This document shows positions 1 through 5,564 of a stretch of DNA of 15,021 nt, one piece after another. Source of the DNA: Acholeplasmatales bacterium DTU056. Lineage in GTDB: Bacteria > Bacillota_I > Bacilli_A > ML615J-28 > CAG-698. The stretch lies in NCBI GenBank assembly GCA_001512985.1, contig LFRX01000003.1, positions 7,369 through 22,389 of the forward strand, written 5' to 3'. The notes beneath the pieces are model-generated. The model searched no databases. It saw nothing but the letters and a program-made list of their open reading frames with translations, and had not been told where the DNA came from. Position numbers and translations under genes: made by a program. Positions within the stretch are counted from its first letter, which is position 1. The number at the start of each line of letters is the position of its first letter.

Positions 1-2
1 AA

Positions 3-728
3 AAAATCAAACCATACTTACAATTTGAAACGTTTCGTGTATATAATTTTTTCTTTTACGAAAACATTCGAACCAAATATCAATTATCTTATTTAGAAAC
101 AATTAATACTTACAACTTTCCTAACTATTATAATTATGACACCATTCCTACTTTAGCCATCTTTACTAACACACCACTTGTGTTAGTCAATAAACATTTT
201 TTTCTTTTAAAAAGTTATTATCCTAAAAATTTAGTGAATGTTAATACTAGAAATATTACTTACATTAAGCGTCCTAATGAAAAGATGTATTTACAAAAAG
301 AAGCTTTAGAAAACTTTGATAAGTTGTATCAAGAAGCTAAAAATGAAGGTTTTGAACTTGTCATCTTTTCAGGATTTCGTCCATATCACAAACAACAAGA
401 ATTATATTACGAAACTTTTGGAATGGATAATAGTATTAGTGCAAAACCTGGACATTCCGAACACCAAACCGGACTTGCTATCGATGTTAGTACTTTAAAA
501 CATGGTTTAACTGACTATTTTTCTTTAAGTCAAGAATATTTATGGCTTGAAAAAAATGCCCATCGTTTTGGCTATATTTTACGCTATCCCAAAGATAAAG
601 AACATATTACCGGTTATCAATTTGAACCATGGCATTTTCGATATGTTGGTGTAGAGCATGCTAAAATTATATATGAACAAAATTTAACCCTTGAAGAATA
701 TTTGTTTAAAACCTTTGAACTAAAATAA
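3..728 (+). CDS. VanY-type D-alanyl-D-alanine carboxypeptidase (peptidase M15B), 5'-truncated by window edge
   Basis: Zinc metallopeptidase that removes the terminal D-Ala of peptidoglycan stem peptides; it acts outside the membrane. The frame is open from base 3 to the TAA at 726-728, so the GTG at 180 is not the real start: it would cut the conserved VNK...YYP..LV opening of the domain off from the 59 codons before it. Counting from that GTG, the M15B signature is present: SGFRP (64-68), SEHQTGLAID (93-102) giving zinc ligands His95 and Asp102, and EPWH (149-152) giving the catalytic Glu and third ligand His152. The start and any signal anchor lie left of the window. The visible part is 241 residues. 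No terminator separates it from the next gene, so some read-through is possible. Family assignment is secure. The exact subfamily, and whether it acts on the cortex or the vegetative wall, cannot be told. Confidence 0.9.
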   Translation, partial: KIKPYLQFETFRVYNFFFYENIRTKYQLSYLETINTYNFPNYYNYDTIPTLAIFTNTPLVLVNKHFFLLKSYYPKNLVNVNTRNITYIKRPNEKMYLQKEALENFDKLYQEAKNEGFELVIFSGFRPYHKQQELYYETFGMDNSISAKPGHSEHQTGLAIDVSTLKHGLTDYFSLSQEYLWLEKNAHRFGYILRYPKDKEHITGYQFEPWHFRYVGVEHAKIIYEQNLTLEEYLFKTFELK

Positions 729-732
729 ATTC

Positions 733-760
733 ACATATCAAGGTTATTTATCATAAATTA
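733..760 (+). promoter_or_regulatory. Putative sigma-K-type promoter for the Pro/Tyr-rich gene
   Basis: AC at 733-734, a 17-nt spacer, then CATAAATTA at 752-760. This fits the Bacillus sigma-K pattern (AC, 16-17 nt, CATANNNTA) at every defined position. Transcription would start near 766-768, giving a very short leader that begins at the ribosome-binding site AAAGGAGG (767-774). The fit suits a late mother-cell coat gene. AT richness makes chance partial matches common. Confidence 0.5.
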
Positions 761-780
761 GTAAGGAAAGGAGGCTTAGT

Positions 781-1029
781 ATGAATACTTATAATCAAAT
801 TCCTTGTGAAGTAGTTGATGGATATCGTAGTTATGAATACCATCCACATCAACAAGGAGAACGAATTGGGCCACTAGTTCCTTTTCTAACAGGATTTGTG
901 GCAGGGGCACCATTTTGGAGTAGACCTTATCCATTTCCTCCATATCCTTACTTCTATCCATATCCTGTTCCTTATCCTTATCCAATTTATCGTCCGCGTC
1001 GATATGTCTATCGTCCGTGGTATCGATGA
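781..1029 (+). CDS. Small Tyr/Pro-rich protein, putative spore coat component
   Basis: An 82-residue protein that I do not recognise as a named family. The first 30 residues are polar (YEYHPHQQGERIG). Residues 30-46 are a short hydrophobic Gly/Phe stretch (GPLVPFLTGFVAGAPFW), too short and Pro-broken for a confident membrane helix. Residues 48-82 are almost only Tyr, Pro, Phe and Arg, ending in Arg/Tyr. The ATG has a strong Shine-Dalgarno (AAAGGAGG, 767-774) six bases upstream. Tyr-rich low-complexity proteins of this size are typical of Bacillus spore coats, where tyrosines can be cross-linked. The sigma-K-like promoter in front and the convergent LysM/cotE unit support a coat role, which remains an inference. 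There is one Cys (Cys9). It ends at a TGA followed one base later by an in-frame-independent TAA and then a strong terminator. Confidence 0.7.
   Translation: MNTYNQIPCEVVDGYRSYEYHPHQQGERIGPLVPFLTGFVAGAPFWSRPYPFPPYPYFYPYPVPYPYPIYRPRRYVYRPWYR
928..983 (+). repeat. TATCC short repeat encoding the Tyr-Pro tract
   Basis: TATCC occurs six times, at 928, 943, 955, 961, 973 and 979. The spacings are 15, 12, 6, 12 and 6 bases, so every copy is in the same reading frame as Tyr-Pro. A codon-level repeat of this kind can expand or shrink by slippage without breaking the frame. Confidence 0.75.
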
Positions 1030-1041
1030 TAATTAAAAAAT

Positions 1042-1068
1042 AATAATCCACGTATGTGGATTATTTTT
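1042..1068 (+). terminator. Intrinsic terminator of the Tyr/Pro-rich gene, possibly bidirectional
   Basis: Perfect 10-bp stem AATAATCCAC (1042-1051) and GTGGATTATT (1056-1065) with a GTAT loop, continuing into T residues on the plus strand. The A-run at 1035-1040 would serve as a T-tail on the minus strand. Confidence 0.85.
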
Positions 1069-1073
1069 AATTT

Positions 1074-1096
1074 AAAAAAGGAGATTAAATCTCCTT
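1074..1096 (-). terminator. Intrinsic terminator of the cotE-LysM unit
   Basis: Perfect 8-bp stem AAGGAGAT (1078-1085) and ATCTCCTT (1089-1096) with a 3-nt loop, followed on the minus strand by a run of T (A-run 1074-1079 on plus). The stem overlaps the stop codon of the LysM gene (1095-1097). Confidence 0.8.
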
Positions 1097-1580
1097 ACTC
1101 GTCACTATCATCATCATTGTTATTATTTAAATTATTCCAATTATAATACATTGGTTGAGCATAATATGGATAATAATATCCGTAATAGTACGGATATGAA
1201 TATGGATATTGATAATAATCGTCGTCGTCTCCATCATCTTCGTATTTGTTTAATTCAGGAATGTCTTTTATGTTGTAATTATTGTTATTGTTAAAATGAT
1301 TATCATAATTGTCATGATTGTCATTATCCTTATTATGATTATTTTTGTTAATAGTATATGGTTTTAGTTTTGGATAATAATCTTCGATAAATGGTTCCAT
1401 TTCTTTAACATGCTGCTCAACATTTTCAGTAATGACGGGGATTCGTAACTTCGTCCCTGGAATTAGATTTTGCCAGGATGTAATGTGTTTATTTTCTTTC
1501 ATTAATTCTTCTTTAGTTATATTATATAATTCCAAAATATGTCCCACTGTTTCATTACTTCTAACGATATGGAATCGCAT
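1095..1580 (-). CDS. LysM-domain protein with Asn/Asp- and Tyr-rich tail, putative spore coat/cortex-binding protein
   Basis: A 161-residue protein. Residues 3-48 form one LysM domain (FHIVRSNETVGHILELYNI ... LIPGTKLRIPV), the opening seen in Bacillus SafA-type coat proteins; LysM binds peptidoglycan GlcNAc. Residues 49-75 are an acidic linker. Residues 76-103 are Asn/His/Asp-rich, 112-121 are acidic, and 122-147 are Tyr/Pro-rich (YPYSYPYYYGYYYPYY). The tail is Asn/Asp. There is no signal peptide, which fits a mother-cell protein that assembles on the forespore from the cytosol. The ATG follows AAGGAGGGGGACA, an excellent ribosome-binding site. It starts 32 bases after cotE ends, with no terminator or promoter between, so the two are probably cotranscribed. 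SafA of B. subtilis is longer and differs in composition, so this is only a functional analogue or distant relative. Confidence 0.8.
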   Translation of the reverse strand: MRFHIVRSNETVGHILELYNITKEELMKENKHITSWQNLIPGTKLRIPVITENVEQHVKEMEPFIEDYYPKLKPYTINKNNHNKDNDNHDNYDNHFNNNNNYNIKDIPELNKYEDDGDDDDYYQYPYSYPYYYGYYYPYYAQPMYYNWNNLNNNNDDDSDE

Positions 1581-1612
1581 TGTCCCCCTCCTTAATAAAA
1601 AATTACTGCTGC

Positions 1613-2140
1613 CTAGTGATTAATGTCTTCAAGAAAGTTTTCGTTAATTTCATTTTCGAAATCTTCGTCATCAAGATCATTAATGGCATCATGAGCATTA
1701 TATACTGTAACTTTTACTTTTGTTTCGCCAATTACTTCGACTAATACCTCAAAAACAATATCGACTTCAATATTATATCCGTTAATATAAGCATTTGTGC
1801 AAGTTGGTTCTTGTAACATTCGAACAATTACTTCATTACTGCTACTTAGTTTTTCTTTAACAATTTCCTTTGTTTTAATAGTATCTTTATAATTTATAAT
1901 TTTTTTGACTACTTCAGTTTTAGTATTGTTATCTGAAGAGTACCAAATGTTAATTTCAAAGTTACCAACTATTTCTACTACGTTTTCGTCGATTTGTTTG
2001 GCACGATATTGGTTATTAATCCCCCAACAACCTAAAATGCTAAATGGTTCGTTATGGGGAGTAACAACTTCTTTTAGGCGAATAGTTTTTTTACCTTTCC
2101 CGATGACAGCTTTGGTCACTATTTCTCTGATTTCATTCAT
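1613..2140 (-). CDS. cotE: Outer spore coat morphogenetic protein CotE
   Basis: CotE forms the ring around the forespore that nucleates outer coat assembly. The start chosen gives 175 residues, near the Bacillus length of about 180. The N-terminus MNEIREIVTKAVIGKGKK, the SILGCWGINN segment, INIWYSSDNNTKTEV, and VVEIVGETK-like text near residue 140 line up with CotE as I know it. The C-terminus is acidic (DDEDFENEINENFLEDINH), as in the family. An ATG at 2143 and one at 2170 are also in frame. The ATG at 2140 is preferred because the family N-terminus begins there and its spacing from GGAGGG is right. It follows miaB, as in Bacillus, but ricA/ymcA is absent and mutS is not downstream. A sigma-E-like promoter and a hairpin lie in front. 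Assignment is firm. Confidence 0.9.
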   Translation of the reverse strand: MNEIREIVTKAVIGKGKKTIRLKEVVTPHNEPFSILGCWGINNQYRAKQIDENVVEIVGNFEINIWYSSDNNTKTEVVKKIINYKDTIKTKEIVKEKLSSSNEVIVRMLQEPTCTNAYINGYNIEVDIVFEVLVEVIGETKVKVTVYNAHDAINDLDDEDFENEINENFLEDINH

Positions 2141-2145
2141 CATAT

Positions 2146-2153
2146 CCCTCCTC
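2146..2153 (-). promoter_or_regulatory. cotE ribosome-binding site that decides the start
   Basis: GAGGAGGG lies five bases before the ATG at 2140 but only two before the tandem ATG at 2143. It would be inside the coding region if translation began at 2170. It therefore supports the 2140 start. Confidence 0.75.
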
Positions 2154-2168
2154 AGTAACAATATATTC

Positions 2169-2186
2169 AAAAAACAGGTCCCTGTT
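2169..2186 (-). terminator. Weak terminator-like hairpin between miaB and cotE
   Basis: On the minus strand, AACAG and CTGTT can pair around a four-base loop (plus 2173-2186), followed by six T (plus A-run 2169-2174). It could end miaB transcripts. It also lies inside the cotE leader if the sigma-E-like promoter at 2208-2236 is used. A longer pairing, AGTAACA (plus 2154-2160) with TGTTACT (plus 2183-2189), overlaps one arm and would exclude it. Confidence 0.5.
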
Positions 2187-2207
2187 ACTACTGAATAATC
2201 TAATTAT

Positions 2208-2236
2208 AATTTATGAGGAGGGTCAACAAATTATGA
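2208..2236 (-). promoter_or_regulatory. Putative sigma-E-type promoter of cotE
   Basis: On the minus strand, TCATAAT (plus 2230-2236), a 14-nt spacer and CATAAATT (plus 2208-2215). Against the Bacillus sigma-E pattern as I recall it (KMATATT, about 14 nt, CATACAMT), this matches 6 of 7 and 6 of 8 positions. The -35 overlaps the miaB stop codon. B. subtilis cotE has a sigma-E promoter, so the location is sensible. The match is imperfect. Confidence 0.4.
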
Positions 2237-3673
2237 TACTATTTTACCACGTAAATGCCATGTAAAAGCTTTATCAATTTTGACCTTAACAATCTTTCCA
2301 ATCAAAAACTCATCTCCGATAAAGTTTACTAGTTTATTGTGAGGAGTATATCCTGTTAATAAGTTGGGATTTTTGTCACTTTTTCCTTCTACCAATACTT
2401 CTACTACTTCTCCCTCAAAACGTTTATTTCCTTTTAAGTAACCTTCATTAACAATTTCATTTAAACGATATAGTCGTTTTTTCTTTTCTTCCATTGGAGT
2501 GGAATCTTCATAACGACTAGCAGGAGTCCCTTCACGCGGTGAAAATATAAAAGTAAAAGCCCCTTCAAATTCACATTCTTTGACTAATTCAAGAGTTTTT
2601 TCAAAATCTTCATTTGTCTCTCCCGGAAATCCAACAATTATGTCAGTTGTTATTGAAATGCCTGGAACTGCTTGTTTTAACTTCTTCACTTTTTCAACGT
2701 ATTCTTCTTTAGTATATTTTCGATTCATTCGTTTTAATACTGTATTACTTCCTGATTGAACTGGTAAATGTAAGTGCGGCATAATATTACCACCACGTGA
2801 CATAACTTCAATAGTTCGATCATCCAAATCTCGCGGATGACTTGTAGTAAAACGGATTCGTGAAATTGGCAATTTATTTAAATCCGCTAACAAATCGGCA
2901 AATGTATACTCTATATCAACGAAATCTTTTCCATATGCATTAACATTTTGCCCTAGTAAAGTAACTTCTTGATACCCAAGGTCAATTAATTCTTTAACTT
3001 CAGAAATTATATCTTCAGGACGTCTTGAACGTTCTTTCCCTCTAGTATATGGAACGATACAATATGTACAAAACTCATCACATCCATACATAATATTAAC
3101 CCATGCTTTAACTTGATGCTCGCGTTTCATCGGAATTTCTTCTACAATATCCCCTTCTTGTGAATATACTTCGATCACGCGGTCTTGACTAAAGTATGCA
3201 TCTCTTAAATATTGAGGAAGTTTATGAATATTATGAGTTCCAAACACTAAATCAACATATGGAAATTTTTCATATAAAGTTTTCACAACATTTTCTTCTT
3301 GAGGCATGCAGCCACATACCCCTATTAGAAGATCTTTGTTTTTGACTTTTAATCCTTTTAAACGTCCTAATTCACCAAATACTCGCATTTCCGCATTCTC
3401 TCGAATAGCGCATGTATTTAGTAGCAAGACATTGGCTTTTTCGATCTCAGCTGTCTCTTGATAACCCATTGCTTCTAATATCCCAGCTATCTTTTCACTA
3501 TCTGCATTATTCCCTTGACATCCGTATGTTTTTATATAGTAAAATCTATTTTGGCCTAGTTTTTTATATTCTTCATCTAAAGTAAATTTATAAACATTTG
3601 TATAGCGATTTATCCGTTTACGTGCATCTTGCATATTTGGCATAAAATATTTACTATAGTCTTTTGTTTCCAT
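2231..3673 (-). CDS. miaB: tRNA-2-methylthio-N6-dimethylallyladenosine synthase MiaB
   Basis: Radical-SAM methylthiotransferase that converts i6A37 to ms2i6A37 in tRNAs reading UNN codons; cytosolic, with two [4Fe-4S] clusters. The 480 residues show the full family layout. The N-terminal MTTase domain has Cys52 (KTYGCQ), Cys88 (NTCAIRENAE) and Cys122 (GVCGCMPQ). The radical-SAM motif CxxxCxxC lies at Cys198, Cys202 and Cys205, followed by VPYTRGKERSR. The C-terminal TRAM domain starts near 418. The roughly 40-residue N-terminal extension before the MTTase domain is typical of Bacilli. After YGCQ the sequence reads GNNADSE where MN is usual; the cluster Cys is intact. The ATG follows AAAGGTGAT. 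It has its own promoter just downstream of the GNAT gene terminator. Very secure. Confidence 0.97.
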   Translation of the reverse strand: METKDYSKYFMPNMQDARKRINRYTNVYKFTLDEEYKKLGQNRFYYIKTYGCQGNNADSEKIAGILEAMGYQETAEIEKANVLLLNTCAIRENAEMRVFGELGRLKGLKVKNKDLLIGVCGCMPQEENVVKTLYEKFPYVDLVFGTHNIHKLPQYLRDAYFSQDRVIEVYSQEGDIVEEIPMKREHQVKAWVNIMYGCDEFCTYCIVPYTRGKERSRRPEDIISEVKELIDLGYQEVTLLGQNVNAYGKDFVDIEYTFADLLADLNKLPISRIRFTTSHPRDLDDRTIEVMSRGGNIMPHLHLPVQSGSNTVLKRMNRKYTKEEYVEKVKKLKQAVPGISITTDIIVGFPGETNEDFEKTLELVKECEFEGAFTFIFSPREGTPASRYEDSTPMEEKKKRLYRLNEIVNEGYLKGNKRFEGEVVEVLVEGKSDKNPNLLTGYTPHNKLVNFIGDEFLIGKIVKVKIDKAFTWHLRGKIVS

Positions 3674-3704
3674 ATAATCACCTTTTCTATTTAGTCTACT
3701 GTAA

Positions 3705-3733
3705 ATTATATCATAATTTGCCCTTAAAATAAA
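3705..3733 (-). promoter_or_regulatory. miaB promoter (sigma-A, extended -10)
   Basis: On the minus strand, TTTATT (plus 3728-3733), 17 nt, then TATAAT (plus 3705-3710), preceded by TGA to make an extended -10. The strong -10 compensates for the poor -35. The leader is about 25 bases. Confidence 0.65.
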
Positions 3734-3760
3734 CTAAAATTATTATCGTTTAAATGACAA

Positions 3761-3787
3761 ACTGAGCGTTGAAAAACAACGCTCAGT
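3761..3787 (-). terminator. Hairpin terminator of the GNAT gene
   Basis: Perfect 11-bp stem ACTGAGCGTTG (3761-3771) and CAACGCTCAGT (3777-3787) with an A5 loop. It contains the GNAT stop codon (3783-3785). The T-tail on the minus strand is poor (TTGTCATTTAAA), so it may terminate incompletely or mainly protect the 3' end. Confidence 0.75.
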
Positions 3788-4352
3788 ATTTAAATTGCTT
3801 CTTCAATTCGATATAATCATCATCAGTCATTACATAACATTTAACATCAAATACATTTCCATCATAACGCAGATAACCTTTTCGACGGATACATTCAAAT
3901 TTAAAACCTAATTTTTCACATACCCGAAGAGATTGATAGTTATCTACAAAAGATAAGCACTCTATGCGCTTTAAATTAAGGTCCTCAAAGCCCCATTTTA
4001 TGACCGCCTTAGATGCTTCTGTAGCAAACCCTTGCCCCCAATAATATGGACTAATAGTATAACCTAACTCCGCTTTGTGATTAGGATAATAACTATGAAG
4101 TTCAACAGTTCCAATCATTTTATTTTCTTCTTTTAGTACCACCGCAAATACACCTGGTTGATTACGGCGTACTTTATCAATAAATGATTGGATAACTAGC
4201 TTTGTTTCAATTTTGGAGGTGTGGGGTGCCCAGCCGGCACTTGGTCCAACAAAAGGCAGGCTGGCATATTCAAACATATCATCTACATCACGATAATCAA
4301 TTTCTCGTAAAATTAGGCGGTTTGTTTCAATTACAGGCATTTTTTTAAACAT
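3783..4352 (-). CDS. GNAT-family N-acetyltransferase, RimJ/RimL-like
   Basis: A 189-residue acetyl-CoA-dependent N-acetyltransferase of the Acetyltransf_3 (RimJ/RimL, ribosomal-protein-alanine) type. Family text: ETNRLILREIDYRDVDDMFEY at the N-terminus, then ELGYTISPYYWGQGFATEA (95-113), the acetyl-CoA pyrophosphate-binding region, and NYQSLRVCEKLGFKFE (138-153), the usual C-terminal motif. The substrate cannot be predicted; many members modify small molecules or antibiotics rather than ribosomal proteins. The ATG follows TGAGGTCC, a fair ribosome-binding site. It lies 54 bases after spoVS with no terminator and no clear promoter, so it may be the last gene of the rny-ymdB-spoVS unit. An acetyltransferase at this point is not part of the conserved block and is probably a lineage-specific insertion. 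Confidence 0.9.
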   Translation of the reverse strand: MFKKMPVIETNRLILREIDYRDVDDMFEYASLPFVGPSAGWAPHTSKIETKLVIQSFIDKVRRNQPGVFAVVLKEENKMIGTVELHSYYPNHKAELGYTISPYYWGQGFATEASKAVIKWGFEDLNLKRIECLSFVDNYQSLRVCEKLGFKFECIRRKGYLRYDGNVFDVKCYVMTDDDYIELKKQFKY

Positions 4353-4406
4353 TTTAGGACCTCATTTCAAACGATGATTTTTGTTAAAAAAGAATAGAGT
4401 ACTTAC

Positions 4407-4670
4407 CTATTTTCTACATTCCACAATCAACTTAATAGCTGTTCGTTCTTCACCATCAATTACAATGTCACTGAATGCAGGAATACAAATAAGATCTTTT
4501 CCGGTTGGAGCCACATAACCACGCGCAATCGCTACTGATTTAATAGCTTGATTAATAGCTCCTGCGCCAATTGCTTGAATTTCAACTACTTGTTTTTCCT
4601 TAAAGGCATTGGCAAGCGCGCCCGCGACAGAATTTGGTTTTGATTTTGATGAAACTTTTAATACATCCAT
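4407..4670 (-). CDS. spoVS: Stage V sporulation protein S
   Basis: An 87-residue Alba-like small protein, nearly identical in length and text to B. subtilis SpoVS: MDVLKVSSKSKPNSVAGALA, QAIGAGAINQAIKSVAIARG, DLICIPAFSDIVIDGEERT, AIKLIVE. In B. subtilis it is needed for coat assembly and passage beyond stage V, and its loss affects septation. The ATG follows AGGAGGAAAAGAGA. It sits 72 bases after ymdB. That gap holds a sigma-H-like promoter and one arm of a repeat able to mask the ribosome-binding site. SpoVS homologues exist in some non-sporulating bacteria, so by itself it does not prove sporulation; cotE nearby strengthens the case. Confidence 0.97.
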   Translation of the reverse strand: MDVLKVSSKSKPNSVAGALANAFKEKQVVEIQAIGAGAINQAIKSVAIARGYVAPTGKDLICIPAFSDIVIDGEERTAIKLIVECRK

Positions 4671-4679
4671 TCTCTTTTC

Positions 4680-4742
4680 CTCCTGTAATTTCTACTCATA
4701 AAATTATATTAGTAAAGTTCATATTTTATGCCTTTACAGGAG
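4680..4742 (-). promoter_or_regulatory. 9-bp inverted repeat able to sequester the spoVS ribosome-binding site
   Basis: On the minus strand, CTCCTGTAA (plus 4734-4742), directly after the ymdB stop codon, is perfectly complementary to TTACAGGAG (plus 4680-4688), which contains the spoVS Shine-Dalgarno. The loop is 45 nt. In a ymdB-spoVS transcript the site could be masked unless a ribosome terminating on ymdB covers the first arm. Confidence 0.55.
4706..4735 (-). promoter_or_regulatory. Putative sigma-H-type promoter of spoVS
   Basis: On the minus strand, AAAGGCATA (plus 4727-4735), 12 nt, TACTAATAT (plus 4706-4714). Against the sigma-H pattern (RNAGGAWWW, 11-12 nt, RNNGAATWW), the -35 has one mismatch and the -10 has two. 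B. subtilis spoVS is sigma-H dependent, so the position is expected. A sigma-A-like TATAAT (plus 4703-4708) overlaps but lacks a good -35. Confidence 0.4.
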
Positions 4743-5519
4743 TTATTCTACTATATTTAAAACTTGGAAAATTGTCGAAGTTTGGGTGTGTTCATTAAAA
4801 TCTATAATTATTCCATTAAACTGACGCTTACCAGTATTTTGAGGGGTAAAACGGTGTTTAGTTTCTTGTAAAAATCTTGCAATAACAATTTCTTTTTCAA
4901 CACCAATAACTCCTTCATGCGGACCAGTCATTCCAACATCAGTAATAAAAGCGGTTCCTTTTGGAAGAATTCGAGCATCATTTGTTTGAACATGAGTATG
5001 AGTTCCATAAATTATATGAATTCTTCCATCAAAATGATGGGCAAAAGCAATTTTTTCACTAGTTGCTTCGCCATGAAAATCACATATATATATATCACTT
5101 GGAACATTTTGCAAAATCTCTTCCGTTTTTTCAAATGGTGACAATACATGTTCTTGCATAAAAACTTGACCTAATACTTGAAAAACTGTAATAGTTTTGT
5201 TTTTGCAAGTGAATTGTTGATAAGGTTTTCCAGGTTTATCTTTGATATAATTACAAGGGCGAATAATATTATTGACCCCATCAATATACCGATAAATATC
5301 TTTGTTATGAAAACTATGGTTACCTAAAGTAATCGCATCAACCCCTAGAGAAAGCATCCATTTATAATGATTTTCGTTTATTCCTTTACCATGAGAAGTA
5401 TTTTCACCATTGACTATAGTAAAATCAATTTGATATTCCTGTCTTAATCGGGGTAAGTTTTCTTCAAGTGATGCCCGTCCTAATTTAGAAAAGACATCAC
5501 CCACAATCAAAATTCTCAT
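4743..5519 (-). CDS. ymdB: 2',3'/3',5'-cyclic nucleotide phosphodiesterase YmdB (YmdB/DR1281 family)
   Basis: A 258-residue di-metal phosphodiesterase. In B. subtilis YmdB hydrolyses 2',3'- and 3',5'-cyclic nucleotides and affects biofilm and sporulation-linked gene expression. Metal-site motifs in order: GDVFSKLGR (Asp8), VNGENTSHGKG (Glu39, Asn40), LGNHSF (Asn67, His68), DFHGEATSEK (His149), GTHTHVQTND (His174, His176), then DVGMTGP. All expected ligands are present. The usual GNHTW/D text reads GNHSFHNK, which does not touch the ligands. The ATG follows AGAGGAT. The gene starts 43 bases after rny ends. Nearly all of that gap is an intrinsic terminator, leaving no room for a promoter, so expression must come from read-through or from inside rny. 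Confidence 0.96.
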   Translation of the reverse strand: MRILIVGDVFSKLGRASLEENLPRLRQEYQIDFTIVNGENTSHGKGINENHYKWMLSLGVDAITLGNHSFHNKDIYRYIDGVNNIIRPCNYIKDKPGKPYQQFTCKNKTITVFQVLGQVFMQEHVLSPFEKTEEILQNVPSDIYICDFHGEATSEKIAFAHHFDGRIHIIYGTHTHVQTNDARILPKGTAFITDVGMTGPHEGVIGVEKEIVIARFLQETKHRFTPQNTGKRQFNGIIIDFNEHTQTSTIFQVLNIVE

Positions 5520-5536
5520 TAAAACATCCTCTTTCT

Positions 5537-5564
5537 AAAAAAAGTTTCCCGAAGGAAACTTTTT
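5537..5564 (-). terminator. Intrinsic terminator with UUCG loop between rny and ymdB
   Basis: On the minus strand, a GTTTCC stem (extended by five A-T pairs), a TTCG loop and GGAAAC (plus arms 5539-5549 and 5554-5564), then seven T (plus 5537-5543). A C(UUCG)G loop is exceptionally stable. The rny stop codon (5563-5565) is in the stem, and the ymdB ribosome-binding site begins within ten bases of the T-run. Confidence 0.88.

Noticed and set aside
776..1051. Minus-strand open frame opposite the Tyr/Pro-rich gene
   Set aside because: Its Asp/Lys-rich text is the mirror of the TATCC repeats, it spans a terminator, and only the plus-strand gene has a good ribosome-binding site.
1055..1063. DnaA-box-like TGTGGATTA
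   Set aside because: One mismatch to the consensus, a single copy, and fully explained as one arm of the terminator at 1042-1065.
1260..1350. Apparent satellite-like repeat (attgtcatgattgtcatt-type text)
   Set aside because: It is the coding DNA of the Asn/His/Asp-rich stretch of the LysM protein; no regular unit or spacing as in a CRISPR array or tandem repeat.
2141..2170. Upstream start for CotE (10 extra residues)
   Set aside because: It would translate through the ribosome-binding site, and the CotE N-terminus aligns from the Met at 2140.
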